Of a DNA stretch of 33,419 bases, positions 23,223 through 31,935 are shown one piece after another. The notes below the pieces were generated by a model, which saw only the letters and a list, made by a program, of their open reading frames with translations, was not told the DNA's origin and searched no databases. Made by a program: the position numbers and the translations under genes. The stretch comes from Pseudomonadota bacterium (GTDB lineage Bacteria > Vulcanimicrobiota > Vulcanimicrobiia > Eremiobacterales > Eremiobacteraceae), in assembly GCA_021325335.1 (NCBI GenBank), contig JAJPHJ010000084.1, positions 1-33,419 on the forward strand. The letters are read 5' to 3'. Positions within the stretch are counted from its first letter, which is position 1. Each line of letters begins with the position of its first letter.

Positions 23223-25931
23223 GTGGCCGACAAAACCGAACTGTTGCTCATCGACGTCTATTCGCTCGTCTACCGAGCCTTCTTCGCATTGCCGCCGCTC
23301 TCGACGTCGAGCGGTCGCCCCGTCAATGCGGCTTACGGCTTCCAGCGCATGCTCAACCGCTTCCTGAGAGAGGAACGGCCCTCGCATGTCGTGGCTTGTT
23401 TCGACGCGGGCATTCCGCCCGAGCGCTTGGCCGCGGTGCCCGAATACAAAGCCCAGCGACCCGACACGCCCGACGACCTGCGCCCGCAGTTCGAGCTCGT
23501 GCGCCGCATCCTTCAGGGCTATGGCATCCCGATCGTGGAGATCGAAGACGAAGAGGCCGATGATTGTATCGCCACAATCGCGACCCTCGCGCGCGAGCAG
23601 CAGCTTGACACGGTCGTCGTCTCGGGCGACCTCGATCTGTTGCAGCTCGTCGATCGGCACTGCACCATCGTCGTCACCAAGCGCGGGATCACCGATCTCG
23701 TCCGCTACGACGAAGCGGCGGTACGCGAGCGCTACGGACTCTCACCCGAACAGCTGCCGGACTACCGCGGACTAAAAGGGGATCCGTCGGACAACCTTCC
23801 GGGAGTCCCCGGCATCGGCGAGAAAACCGCCACGAAGCTCATCGCGGAGTTCGGCTCGCTCGACGCGCTACTCGCCAACCTCGACGCCGTCACGCCCAAA
23901 CGCATCGCGGAGCTGCTGCGCACGCATGCCGACAAGGCGCGCGCATGCCGCGCCGTCTCGACAGCCAAGCGCGACCTCGCCATCGCCCCCGATTGGGAGG
24001 GCTGGCGCTACCAGGCGCCGAGCCCTGAGAAGCTCGCCACGCTCTTCAACGAGCTTGAATTCAAATCGTTGCTCTCGCAAGTCGCGCCGGCGCTCGCGAG
24101 CATGGGCGAATCGACGCAGGCTGATGGGGCTGAGGCGCCGGCTCCTTTCGAGCCGGGCACGTACGCGCTCATCGAGGATGCCGCCGCTGCCGTGCGCGCG
24201 ATCGAGTCAGCGCGCGCGGCCCCGCGCGCGGCGGCGCTGCTCGTGCCGGCGCTCGCTTCGTGGCGCACGCAGACGCCGGCCGCGCTCGCGCTCTCGTGGG
24301 CCGAGCGAGCTGCAGTGCTCATACCGGCAAGCGTGCTCGCCGACGCGACCGTCCGCGAGCGGCTCGCGTCGTTTCTGGGCTCGACCACGCCCTCGAAGAT
24401 CGTCTACGATCTGAAGAACTTGAGCGGTTGGGCTGCGCGCATGGGCGCGTCCGTCGAAGGCGTGGTCCTCGACGCGATGCTCGCCACGGCTGTCGCGGAT
24501 CCGGCCCGCGGAGAACCGACCCTCGAACAGGCGCTCACCGGAACGCCCGGTGCGGGCGGCGCCCTGGAAGAGCGCGCCAAAGCCGCGACGCTGTTCGAAG
24601 CCGGGGCCGAGGTGAAAGCGGAGTGGTCGCAAGGCGCGGACGCGCTCCTGCGCGCAGCCGACGCGCGCCTCGCCTCGCTCAAACGCGATGGCCTCGAACG
24701 AGTGCTCTTCGAGATCGAGCAGCCGCTCGCACCGGTGCTCGCGAAGATGGAGTCGGTCGGCTTTCGGATCGACCGTGACGAGCTCGAGCGCATTCGCGAC
24801 TCGCTCGCACGCCACATCGACGAGACGACGCGCGAGATCTATCGCTTAGCCGGCACCGAGTTCAACATCAATTCGCCGAAAGCGCTCGGCGCCGTGCTCT
24901 TCGAGCAGTTGGGGCTGCCCGGCAAGAAGACAAAAAGCGGCTACGCGACCGGCGCGGAAGTGCTCACCCCGCTCGCGCAAGAACACGAGATCGCAGCTCG
25001 GCTCTTGCAATTCCGCGAGGCGAGCAAACTCAAATCGACCTACGTCGATGCCTTGCCCGCGCTCATCGATCCCGCCACGGGCCTGCTGCACAGCACCTTC
25101 CATCAGATCGGCGCCGCGACCGGGCGCCTGTCGAGCTCGGATCCAAACCTGCAGAACATCCCCGTGCGCTCGACGATCGGACGCGAGATCCGGCGGACCT
25201 TTCTGCCGGCGACGAGCGGCAACGTCTTGCTCGCTGCCGACTACTCGCAGATCGAGCTGCGCATCCTCGCACATCTCTCGCAAGACGAGAACTTCATCGA
25301 GGCGTTTCGCCGCGGGGACGACATCCACGCCTTCACCGCGCGCGCGGTCTTCGGCATTCCGGAGGGTGAGCCGATTTCGCGCGAGCTGCGCCGGCGCGCC
25401 AAGGCGGTCAACTTCGGCATCCTCTACGGCATCAGCGATTTCGGACTTGCGCAAAGCGCGGGCATGAGCCGCGAAGAGGCCAAACAGTTCATCGCCGGCT
25501 ACCTCGCGCGCTTTCCCAAGATCAAAGGCTACATCGACGATACGCTCGAGAAAGCCCGAGCGACCGGATACGTCTCGACGTTGTGGGGGCGCCGTCGTTA
25601 TCTGCCAGACTTGCGCTCGCGGGTGTATCCGATGCGCGCGGCCGCCGAACGCATGGCCATCAACGCGCCGGCGCAAGGCAGCGCGGCCGATCTCATCAAG
25701 CTCGCGATGATCGCGGTCGACCGGCTCTTCGCGCGCGAGCGGATCCGCGCGCGCCTTGCCTTGCAGGTTCACGACGAGCTCATCTTCGACGTGCCCGAAG
25801 ACGAAGCGTCGCGCGTCGGCGCGCTCGTGCGCGACGCGATGGAACACGCGATGGCGCTGGACGTGCCGATCGTCGTGGATTTCAAGGTCGGCCCAAATTG
25901 GGAACAGGTAGAGGCGGTCGACGAGCGCTGA
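23223..25931 (+). CDS. polA: DNA polymerase I
   Basis: This 902-residue enzyme has three regions. The 5'-3' nuclease (about 1-290) shows LLLIDVYSLVYRAFFALP, DDCIATIA, VSGDLDLLQLV and GDPSDNLPGVPGIGEKTA. A 3'-5' exonuclease-like domain (about 315-510) lacks the DTET-type metal ligands (the site reads ALLVPALAS), so proofreading is probably absent, as in Taq and Bacillus enzymes. The polymerase domain has LLAADYSQIELRILAHLSQD (motif A), the finger helix RRAKAVNFGILYGIS, and LQVHDELIFDVPE (motif C). It fills gaps in repair and removes RNA primers. GTG 23223 fits the family start (a few residues before ELLLIDVYSLVYRA). It overlaps mutM by one base (TGATG). Confidence 0.96.
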   Translation: MADKTELLLIDVYSLVYRAFFALPPLSTSSGRPVNAAYGFQRMLNRFLREERPSHVVACFDAGIPPERLAAVPEYKAQRPDTPDDLRPQFELVRRILQGYGIPIVEIEDEEADDCIATIATLAREQQLDTVVVSGDLDLLQLVDRHCTIVVTKRGITDLVRYDEAAVRERYGLSPEQLPDYRGLKGDPSDNLPGVPGIGEKTATKLIAEFGSLDALLANLDAVTPKRIAELLRTHADKARACRAVSTAKRDLAIAPDWEGWRYQAPSPEKLATLFNELEFKSLLSQVAPALASMGESTQADGAEAPAPFEPGTYALIEDAAAAVRAIESARAAPRAAALLVPALASWRTQTPAALALSWAERAAVLIPASVLADATVRERLASFLGSTTPSKIVYDLKNLSGWAARMGASVEGVVLDAMLATAVADPARGEPTLEQALTGTPGAGGALEERAKAATLFEAGAEVKAEWSQGADALLRAADARLASLKRDGLERVLFEIEQPLAPVLAKMESVGFRIDRDELERIRDSLARHIDETTREIYRLAGTEFNINSPKALGAVLFEQLGLPGKKTKSGYATGAEVLTPLAQEHEIAARLLQFREASKLKSTYVDALPALIDPATGLLHSTFHQIGAATGRLSSSDPNLQNIPVRSTIGREIRRTFLPATSGNVLLAADYSQIELRILAHLSQDENFIEAFRRGDDIHAFTARAVFGIPEGEPISRELRRRAKAVNFGILYGISDFGLAQSAGMSREEAKQFIAGYLARFPKIKGYIDDTLEKARATGYVSTLWGRRRYLPDLRSRVYPMRAAAERMAINAPAQGSAADLIKLAMIAVDRLFARERIRARLALQVHDELIFDVPEDEASRVGALVRDAMEHAMALDVPIVVDFKVGPNWEQVEAVDER

Positions 25932-26731
25932 TGCCAGAACTGCCCGAAGTCGAGACGATCGTGCGCGATCTCTCTCCGCTCGTCAGCGGGCGGACCATCG
26001 CGCGCGTGCGCACGACTGGAAAGCCTCCGGTCTTCGATCGGTCGACGCTCTCGCCCCGGCTGCTCGCCGGAAAGACGATCGAGCGGGTGTGGCGCGCTGG
26101 CAAATTTCTCGTGTTCGATCTGGGCGCGGATCTCCATCTCACCGTCCACTTGCGGATGACCGGCAACCTGCTCTTCGCGCGGGCCGCGCGCGCGGCCGAG
26201 CGCACGCGCGCGGTCGTCGAGTTCACTGACGGTGCGCGCCTGGTCTTCGCCGACGTGCGCAAGTTCGGCAGGATGCGCCTCCTCCGCGGCGATCCGGTCC
26301 AAGTGCTTGGGCTCGGCGTCGACCCGCTCGTGCTTGACGACGCGCGCTTGCGCGAACTGGTCCGGGCCAAAACCACGCGGGTGAAGACCTTCCTGCTCGA
26401 CCAGCGCCGCCTAGCCGGCGTCGGCAACATCTACGCGTGCGAAGCCCTGTACCAGGCCGGCATCCGTCCCGGCGCGCGTGTCGGAAAACTCACTCGCGCG
26501 CAACGGGGTCGGCTCTTGCGTTCCCTGCAACGCGTCTTGCGCAAAGCCATACGTCATCGCGGTTCGAGCGTGGACGACTACCGCGACGCGGAGGGAAAGG
26601 AAGGCGAATTTCAGAAGCAGTTGCTCGTCTATGGTCGTGCCGGCTTACCATGCCGGCGCTGCGGCACGCCAATCCGGCGCGTCGTGCTGGCCCAGCGGGG
26701 AACGTTCTACTGCCCCGTCTGTCAACGCTAG
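25931..26731 (+). CDS. mutM: Formamidopyrimidine-DNA glycosylase (Fpg/MutM)
   Basis: This 266-residue bifunctional base-excision enzyme removes 8-oxoguanine and nicks the abasic site. The N-terminus MPELPEVETI provides Pro2 (nucleophile) and Glu3. Lys58 lies in RAGKFL, RKFGRM in the central part is typical, and LAGVGNIYACEALY is the helix-two-turn-helix. The C-terminal zinc finger is CRRC...CPVC with QRGTFYCPVCQR. ATG 25931 is joined to the polA stop as TGATG, so repair polymerase and glycosylase are translationally coupled. The longer open frame upstream lies inside polA and is a shadow. Confidence 0.97.
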   Translation: MPELPEVETIVRDLSPLVSGRTIARVRTTGKPPVFDRSTLSPRLLAGKTIERVWRAGKFLVFDLGADLHLTVHLRMTGNLLFARAARAAERTRAVVEFTDGARLVFADVRKFGRMRLLRGDPVQVLGLGVDPLVLDDARLRELVRAKTTRVKTFLLDQRRLAGVGNIYACEALYQAGIRPGARVGKLTRAQRGRLLRSLQRVLRKAIRHRGSSVDDYRDAEGKEGEFQKQLLVYGRAGLPCRRCGTPIRRVVLAQRGTFYCPVCQR

Positions 26732-26790
26732 CCGGGCGCCCGCGTCAAGCACTCCATAAGCAAATCGCAAGTAAAGGTGATGCTCTTTTC

Positions 26791-27930
26791 ATGTCCGATA
26801 CCCACGTTCTCGAGCCCCAAGGCTCTGTCGATGACCAGTTCGAGGCTATCCAAAAACTCTACGAAGAAAGTCTGAAAACCCTCGACGAGGGTCAGGTGCT
26901 CACCGGCACGATCGTCGCCAAGTCGAACGACGAGCTGCTCGTCGACATCGGCGGCAAGTCCGAAGGCGTCGTCACCGGGCGCGAACTTTCGCCAGGCATC
27001 GAGATCTCGCAGCTCCGCGTCGGCGATACCCTGGAAGTCCTCGTCTATCGCATCGACAGCGACGGCGACGGCACGATGTATCTCTCCGAGAAGCGCGCGC
27101 GAGCGCTCAAGACCTGGGAGAAAGTCCTCGAAGCCCACGACCGCAACGAAGCGATCAACGCGACTGTCACCCAAGTGGTCAAAGGCGGCGTGCTCGTGGA
27201 TCTCGGGATGCGCGGCTTCGTGCCAGCATCGCAAATCCGGCGCCAGCCCATCGGCAACCTCGATGAGATGGTCGGCAAGCAGCTGCGCCTCAAGGTCATC
27301 GATCTCGACCACAAGCGCCGCCGCGTCGTGCTCTCGCAGCGCGTCGTGCTCGACGAGGAGCTCAATCAGAAGAAGCAAGAGTTGCTTTCCACGCTGCAGC
27401 CCGGCCAGATCCGCGAAGGCACGGTCGTGCGGCTGGCCGACTTCGGCGCGTTCGTCGATCTCGGCGGTGTGGACGGCCTCATCCACAACACCGAGCTTTC
27501 GTGGGGCCGCATCAAGCATCCGAGCGAGGTCGTCAAGGTCGGCGACCAAGTCCAAGTCGAGATCATGAAGTTCGACCCTGAGGCGCGCAAAGTGAGCCTC
27601 TCGCTCAAGCACTCGCTCGACGACCCGTGGAAAGCGGTTCCCGACGCGCTGCACGAGGGCGACGTCGTGACCGCGACGGTGAGCAAAGCGACGGCGAACT
27701 ACTTGTTGGTCGAGCTCATGGCAGGCGTCACGGGTATGGTGCCCAAGTCGGAGTTCGACGCGTCCGCTGCGCCCGAAGCGGGGGCCGCGGTTCCCGTCAA
27801 GATCCTCTCGATCAACGTGGCGTCGCGGCGTATCACCGCGAGCATCAACGCGGTAAATCCGCCGGCCCAGACCGAGGCCGAGACCGAGGCCGAAGCCGAA
27901 GCCACCCCGGCCGCCCCCGTCGAGTCATAG
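26791..27930 (+). CDS. rpsA: 30S ribosomal protein S1 (four S1 domains)
   Basis: This 379-residue RNA-binding protein has four S1 (OB-fold) repeats at about 34-102, 119-184, 206-273 and 288-350, followed by an acidic Ala/Glu-rich tail (TEAETEAEAEAT). S1 helps ribosomes bind structured or weak-leader mRNAs; E. coli S1 has six repeats, while shorter four-repeat forms occur in actinobacteria, cyanobacteria and others. The third repeat, with GTVVRLADFGAFVDLGGVDGLIH, is the most canonical. ATG 26791 has AAGGTGAT nine bases upstream. Many genes here lack strong Shine-Dalgarno sites, which fits reliance on S1. A hairpin follows the stop. Confidence 0.92.
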   Translation: MSDTHVLEPQGSVDDQFEAIQKLYEESLKTLDEGQVLTGTIVAKSNDELLVDIGGKSEGVVTGRELSPGIEISQLRVGDTLEVLVYRIDSDGDGTMYLSEKRARALKTWEKVLEAHDRNEAINATVTQVVKGGVLVDLGMRGFVPASQIRRQPIGNLDEMVGKQLRLKVIDLDHKRRRVVLSQRVVLDEELNQKKQELLSTLQPGQIREGTVVRLADFGAFVDLGGVDGLIHNTELSWGRIKHPSEVVKVGDQVQVEIMKFDPEARKVSLSLKHSLDDPWKAVPDALHEGDVVTATVSKATANYLLVELMAGVTGMVPKSEFDASAAPEAGAAVPVKILSINVASRRITASINAVNPPAQTEAETEAEAEATPAAPVES

Positions 27931-27954
27931 ACCGTCCCTTGCAATGCGCGCGGA

Positions 27955-27978
27955 GCGGCGGACCTTTGGGTCCGCCGC
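27955..27978 (+). terminator. Probable terminator hairpin after rpsA
   Basis: GCGGCGGACC (27955-27964) and GGTCCGCCGC (27969-27978) form a perfect 10-bp stem with loop TTTG. The downstream GTTCGTTCATTTG is T-rich but not a solid T-run, so termination may be partial and coaE could still be read. Confidence 0.6.
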
Positions 27979-27996
27979 GTTCGTTCATTTGTTGAT

Positions 27997-28617
27997 ATGA
28001 TCGTCGGCCTCACGGGCGGCATCGGCTCAGGCAAGACCACCGTCGCGGCTCTCTTGGCTCAAAAGGGTGCGGTCGTCATCGACACGGACGTGATCGCGCG
28101 TGAAATCGTCGCCCCGGGACCGTTGCTCGAGGCGCTGCAGGCGGAGTTCGGGCCGTCCGTGATCGGTCCCGATGGCCGTCTCGATCGCCCCGTCCTCGCT
28201 CGGCTCATCTTCAGCGACGAGGCCCAGCGTGCCAAGCTCAACGCGCTCACCCACCCTGCCATTTTGAAGCGCGTGCTTAGCGAGATCGGCGCGGCGCCGG
28301 CCGGCGCGATCGTGGTCGTGGTCGTGCCGCTGCTGTTCGAATCCCGTTTCGAGGTCAATTGCGATCGGGTGGTGGCGGTCGTCGCCGCACCCGAACTGCG
28401 TCGTCAGCGCATCGCAGAACGCGATGGGCTCACCGGAACCGAGATCGAAGCACGCATGCGGGCGCAGCTGCCGGAATCGGAATTCGAGCAACGCGCAGAT
28501 ATCATCGTGCGCAACGACGGCAACCTCACCGCGCTCGGGCGCGAAGTGGACAAGGCGTGGGAGAAGATCAACGATCCGGAAGGTCAGGGGCCTCGTCCAG
28601 CAACTGCGAGACCGTGA
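27997..28617 (+). CDS. coaE: Dephospho-CoA kinase
   Basis: This 206-residue enzyme phosphorylates dephospho-CoA, the last step of coenzyme A synthesis. The P-loop GGIGSGKTT lies at residues 7-15 after MIVGLT. IDTDVIAREIV is the substrate-binding Asp region, LTHPAI is conserved, VVVVPLLFESRF contains the family PLLFE motif, and RRQRIAERDG is the lid. The ATG at 27997 has no evident Shine-Dalgarno. The 3' end overlaps the convergent deacetylase gene by 50 bases, so the last about 16 residues are read antisense to that gene and are likely the less conserved tail. Confidence 0.95.
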   Translation: MIVGLTGGIGSGKTTVAALLAQKGAVVIDTDVIAREIVAPGPLLEALQAEFGPSVIGPDGRLDRPVLARLIFSDEAQRAKLNALTHPAILKRVLSEIGAAPAGAIVVVVVPLLFESRFEVNCDRVVAVVAAPELRRQRIAERDGLTGTEIEARMRAQLPESEFEQRADIIVRNDGNLTALGREVDKAWEKINDPEGQGPRPATARP

Positions 28618-29350
28618 CGAAGCGATAGCCCCGGGCGCGGAGCCCATCGATGATGGTGGGCAGCGCCTCGATCGTGCGATACTCCCCGCTGTGGAGCAAG
28701 ATGATGCCGCCCGGGCTCGCCGTGGCGAGGACGCGATGGACGATGAGCGAGGGCGGGATGTCTTTGACGTCGTTCGCGCTGTCGCTCCAGAAAATCGTCC
28801 GGTAGCCGAGAGCCCGGGCGATGACGACCACGTGCAGGTTGAAGCGCCCGTGCGGCGGCCGGAACAGCGAGACCGGCTCTCCCCCGAGGCGGCGCAGCAG
28901 CGAACCATCAAGCGCGATCTGCCGTTGGATCTCCCGGTCGCTGAGTTTGGTGAGCGCGATGTGGTTGAACGTGTGGTTGCCAAGCTCGTCGCCATCGGCC
29001 ACGATGCGCATGACGAGCTCGGGAAACGATTGTGCCGAGCGCCCCACGACGAAGAAGGTCGCGTGCACGTTCGAGCGGTCCAAGACGTGCAGCAGGAGCG
29101 GTGTGTAAAAGGGATACGGTCCATCATCGAAGGTGAGGGCAATGTCCTTGCGCAGCGTGTGGACGCGCCAGACCTCGTCGTACGGTCCGTAGGCCGAGGC
29201 GCCGGCCGGCGGAGCTTCATCTTCATCTGTTGGACCGCGATGCGCAGCGGTCACCGCCGGCTGGCCCGGTTGCGGTCGCGGTGGCAATTGCGGGGCGAAC
29301 GCCGCAGACGTGAGCGTGAGGCACAGCGCGAGCGCCAGCACGAGCTTCAT
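28568..29350 (-). CDS. Secreted polysaccharide deacetylase (NodB domain)
   Basis: This is a 260-residue exported protein. A signal peptide (MKLVLALALCLTLTSAAFA) and a Pro-rich linker (to about residue 65) precede a NodB carbohydrate esterase 4 domain. The metal and catalytic motifs are ALTFDDGP, HTFNH (H-x3-H) and RPPHGRF, with LLHSGEYRT near the end. The enzyme removes acetyl groups from cell-wall or extracellular amino sugars (peptidoglycan or a polymer of N-acetylglucosamine). ATG 29350 overlaps the upstream gene's stop as ATGA. It forms a two-gene operon driven by the promoter at 29957-29984. Confidence 0.9.
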   Translation of the reverse strand: MKLVLALALCLTLTSAAFAPQLPPRPQPGQPAVTAAHRGPTDEDEAPPAGASAYGPYDEVWRVHTLRKDIALTFDDGPYPFYTPLLLHVLDRSNVHATFFVVGRSAQSFPELVMRIVADGDELGNHTFNHIALTKLSDREIQRQIALDGSLLRRLGGEPVSLFRPPHGRFNLHVVVIARALGYRTIFWSDSANDVKDIPPSLIVHRVLATASPGGIILLHSGEYRTIEALPTIIDGLRARGYRFVTVSQLLDEAPDLPDR

Positions 29351-29904
29351 CGCGGCACTTGCGGCGCGACCCAGACGGGCCCGAAGGATTGGAGGAATGC
29401 GTCGTCACCGAGGCTCGCGTCCGTGCGGACGCGATCGTAGGTCTCGCGATCGGCGGACACCGAGAACACCGTGCTTTCCACTTCGGTGGCCTGCGAGGTC
29501 GCTACCGGAATCGTCGCCCAGACGTCGAGCATCTGCACCTCGGGAAAGCCGTCGAACGTGGTGCGGATGAGCGCTGCGGCTTCGCGATCGAGCTCCGCTT
29601 CGGAGAGGTCCTCGGGCTCGTGCGGCACGCGCGCCGAAAAACGGATGCCCGCAGACTCGTAGCCCGAAGCATCGAAGACGTAGACCTTGAGCACGTTGTG
29701 GCGGGGTAGCGCCTTGTAGGTGGCTTCGAACAGCCGGTTTTCAAGCGGCGGCGTGACGCCTTCGACCCATGGATCGGCCATGGCATGCCCCGGTCCCAGG
29801 CGATGAAACGACGCGTCCGATGCGGCGCGCGGGGCCGCGGACGCGGATGCGGCGACAGTCAAAAAAAAGGCAGCGGTGCAGGCTGCGACGGTCACGCTTC
29901 TCAT
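29347..29904 (-). CDS. Secreted protein of unknown function
   Basis: This 185-residue protein has a clear signal peptide (MRSVTVAACTAAFFLTVAASASA, cleavage near ASA-AP). I do not recognise the mature part. It is acidic and apparently alpha/beta, with LFEATYKALPRHNVLKVYVFDASG and VQMLDVWATIPV, and no cysteines after the signal. It is co-translated with the polysaccharide deacetylase (ATGA overlap), so it may act in the same envelope process. Upstream are an inverted repeat and a good sigma-70 promoter. Confidence 0.8.
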   Translation of the reverse strand: MRSVTVAACTAAFFLTVAASASAAPRAASDASFHRLGPGHAMADPWVEGVTPPLENRLFEATYKALPRHNVLKVYVFDASGYESAGIRFSARVPHEPEDLSEAELDREAAALIRTTFDGFPEVQMLDVWATIPVATSQATEVESTVFSVSADRETYDRVRTDASLGDDAFLQSFGPVWVAPQVPR

Positions 29905-29913
29905 GACGCCCTA

Positions 29914-29936
29914 GAAACGTAAAACACCGACGTTTC
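29914..29936 (-). promoter_or_regulatory. Inverted repeat in the 5' leader
   Basis: GAAACGT and ACGTTTC arms separated by nine bases lie between the promoter at 29957-29984 and the start codon at 29904, just ahead of the AGGG ribosome site. It could be an operator or an mRNA hairpin affecting translation. Its role is inferred from position only. Confidence 0.45.
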
Positions 29937-29956
29937 GTTCACGCTCCTCGGCTGCA

Positions 29957-29984
29957 ATTATACCGCGCAAAAGCCTTCGGTCAA
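29957..29984 (-). promoter_or_regulatory. Sigma-70-type promoter
   Basis: On the minus strand TTGACC (29984-29979) and a perfect TATAAT (29962-29957) are 16 bases apart. Transcription should start near 29950, about 45 bases before the secreted-protein gene. It is the best housekeeping promoter in the window and lies in the short gap after the deacylase stop. Confidence 0.8.
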
Positions 29985-29998
29985 GCACTTTGCGGCGA

Positions 29999-31588
29999 TC
30001 ACAGGTCTCGCCCGCGACGCAGCACGCGGCCGGAACGGGCAGAGGTCGCGCTGCCGTTCTTGAGCGCGGCCGCGCCGTTGACGAAGACGTGGTTCATCCC
30101 CTCGGCGTAGCAAAACGGTTGCGCGTAGGTGGCGGTGTCGGCGAATCGTGCCTGATCGAAGATGACGACGTCGGCGAAATACCCCTCGGCCAGGATGCCG
30201 CGCTCGCGCAGTCCGAGCCGGCGAGCGGGAAGCGAGGTTGCGCGCCGGACCGCTTCAGGAAGCGAAAGCAGTCCGCCGTCGCGCACGTAACGCTTGAAGA
30301 CGCGTGGAAACGTTCCGAAAGCGCGTGGGTGCGGTTTGCCCCGAGCGGTGATGCCATGGGTCGCGCGCACGCTGGCGTCGCTGCCGATCGTGGTGCCTGC
30401 GTAGGAGAGCACGGTCCGCACGTCCTCCTCGCACATGGTGAAATAGATGGCGGCGACGTCGAGCTGCTCGTCGACGAGCAGGCGGAGCGCTGTTGCGGCC
30501 GGGGCACGGTTCGTCGCACGAGCGATCTCGGCGATGCTCATCCCCTCGAAGACGCAGTTTTTTGCCGAGCCGGCCGAGGCGACGAAGATCTCGCTCCATT
30601 GACCGCCGTAGTCGAGCTCGACGCGCGCTGCGACCAAGGCCGCATAGGCAGGATCGGCGAGCGCCGCCGCGATCGCGGCGCGCGAACCGACGCGCACGTC
30701 GTCTGGAAGGATGACGTCGAGCCCAGTGGAGGATGCTTTGTAAGGGTACTGATCGACGAGGACGTCGAGACCCGAAGCGCGCGCCCGCTCCACTCGCTCG
30801 AGCGAATCATGCACTTTTCCCCAATTGCGCCGCCGCGACGCCTTGTGATGCGAGAGCTGCACGGCGATGTGCGCGCGCGAGCCGACCTCGAGCGCCTCTT
30901 CGACCGACTCCACGAGACGGTCTCCCTCGTTGCGGATGTGCGAGGCATAGAGCGGGCTTCGCGCGGCCACCGCCGCCTCTGAGAGCGCTACGAGTTCGTC
31001 GGTGTCGGCAAAACTGCCGGGCGGATAGATGAGTCCCGACGAGACGCCGGTCGCGCCCTGTTCGCAAGCCGCGCGGACGAGCCGCTGCGCGCCGGCGAGC
31101 ACCTCGCCTCGCAGCGGCTGCGGCGTGACTGCGCCAAGCGCATTGCGAACGGTGCCCAGCCCGACGAGACAGCAGAAGTTCAAAGCCGGTCGGGCTCGTT
31201 CGACCGCGCGAAAAAAACCGTCGAAGTCGGTCCAGGTGGTTTCGATGCCGTAGCGGCGCATGAGCTCGTCGCGCCGTTCGGCGAGCGCCGCGCCTGCGAG
31301 CGGGGCCGGCGACGATCCACAGTTGCCGCCGACTTCAGTCGTGATGCCTTGGCTGATCTTGCTGTCCGCGCTGGGCAGCGCGAGCAACGCTCCGTCTGAA
31401 TGTCCATGGATGTCGATGAAGCCGGGAGCGACGACGAGCCCGCGGCAATCAAAACGCGCCACCGCATCGAGCTCGTTGCAATCTCCGATGCGCGCGATGC
31501 GATCGTTCGCAAGCGCGATATCAGTGACGAACGCGCGCGCGCCCGTACCGTCACAGATATGGCCGCCTTCGAGCACCACGTCGAGCAT
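29999..31588 (-). CDS. N-acyl-D-amino-acid deacylase family amidohydrolase
   Basis: This is a 529-residue metal-dependent amidohydrolase of the D-aminoacylase group, which hydrolyses N-acyl-D-amino acids. The N-terminal beta-sandwich begins LDVVLEGGHICDGTG. The metal site starts with PGFIDIHGHSDG (HxH). ITTEVGGNCGSSPAP holds the conserved metal-ligand Cys of this family. Further metal-site histidines are in YASHIRNEGD and QLSHHKAS, and IGSDASVRATHG contains the catalytic Asp region. MNHVFVNGAAALKNG at the C-terminus completes the small domain. ATG 31588 has AGAGGAA six bases upstream. D-amino acid substrates may come from peptidoglycan. N-acyl-D-glutamate deacylase or a related specificity cannot be excluded. 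Confidence 0.88.
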   Translation of the reverse strand: MLDVVLEGGHICDGTGARAFVTDIALANDRIARIGDCNELDAVARFDCRGLVVAPGFIDIHGHSDGALLALPSADSKISQGITTEVGGNCGSSPAPLAGAALAERRDELMRRYGIETTWTDFDGFFRAVERARPALNFCCLVGLGTVRNALGAVTPQPLRGEVLAGAQRLVRAACEQGATGVSSGLIYPPGSFADTDELVALSEAAVAARSPLYASHIRNEGDRLVESVEEALEVGSRAHIAVQLSHHKASRRRNWGKVHDSLERVERARASGLDVLVDQYPYKASSTGLDVILPDDVRVGSRAAIAAALADPAYAALVAARVELDYGGQWSEIFVASAGSAKNCVFEGMSIAEIARATNRAPAATALRLLVDEQLDVAAIYFTMCEEDVRTVLSYAGTTIGSDASVRATHGITARGKPHPRAFGTFPRVFKRYVRDGGLLSLPEAVRRATSLPARRLGLRERGILAEGYFADVVIFDQARFADTATYAQPFCYAEGMNHVFVNGAAALKNGSATSARSGRVLRRGRDL

Positions 31589-31643
31589 TGCGATTCCTCT
31601 TTGTCGGCCGTGCAGCCATGCCTGTATGGGAACGTCCGTGTGC

Positions 31644-31668
31644 GTTTGCAATGGTGGTGAGCGGGTAA
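31644..31668 (+). promoter_or_regulatory. SigB-like (general stress) promoter
   Basis: GTTTGC (31644-31649), a 13-base spacer, and GGGTAA (31663-31668) resemble the Gram-positive SigB consensus (GTTTAA, 12-14 bases, GGGTAT). The start site would be near 31677, 25 bases ahead of the GGAGG ribosome site of the first KGG gene. In B. subtilis the KGG-repeat gene gsiB is a SigB target, which makes the match more meaningful; the sigma factor here is not known. Confidence 0.5.
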
Positions 31669-31713
31669 AAGCCACAAGATACGACCCACGCCCACCGCTA
31701 TGGAGGTCCCGCA

Positions 31714-31935
31714 ATGGCCCTGAACCATGATGGAACACAGATGACGGTCAGAGAAGCCGGAAAAAAAGGCGGCGACGTCGTGAAGACCAAGTACGGCCCC
31801 GAGTTCTTCGCCCAGATCGGCCGCAAGGGCGGAGAAACCACGAAGCGCCGGCACGGATCCGGCTTCTATGAGACGATCGGCCAAAAGGGCGGTCAGCGCG
31901 CGAAAGCAACGAGTGGAGAGCGCTCGGCGGTATGA
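31714..31935 (+). CDS. KGG-repeat stress protein (GsiB/LEA-like), copy 1
   Basis: This is a 73-residue, very hydrophilic, Gly/Lys-rich protein. It is built of about 22-residue repeats with the pattern KGG...(Y/H)G..F(F/Y)..IG(R/Q)KGG, like B. subtilis GsiB and plant group 1 LEA proteins. It is likely disordered and protective during desiccation or other stress. GGAGG at 31702-31706 sits seven bases before ATG 31714. Its last four bases overlap the next gene (ATGA), a longer paralogue, so the pair arose by duplication and is translated together. A SigB-like promoter lies upstream. Confidence 0.87.
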   Translation: MALNHDGTQMTVREAGKKGGDVVKTKYGPEFFAQIGRKGGETTKRRHGSGFYETIGQKGGQRAKATSGERSAV

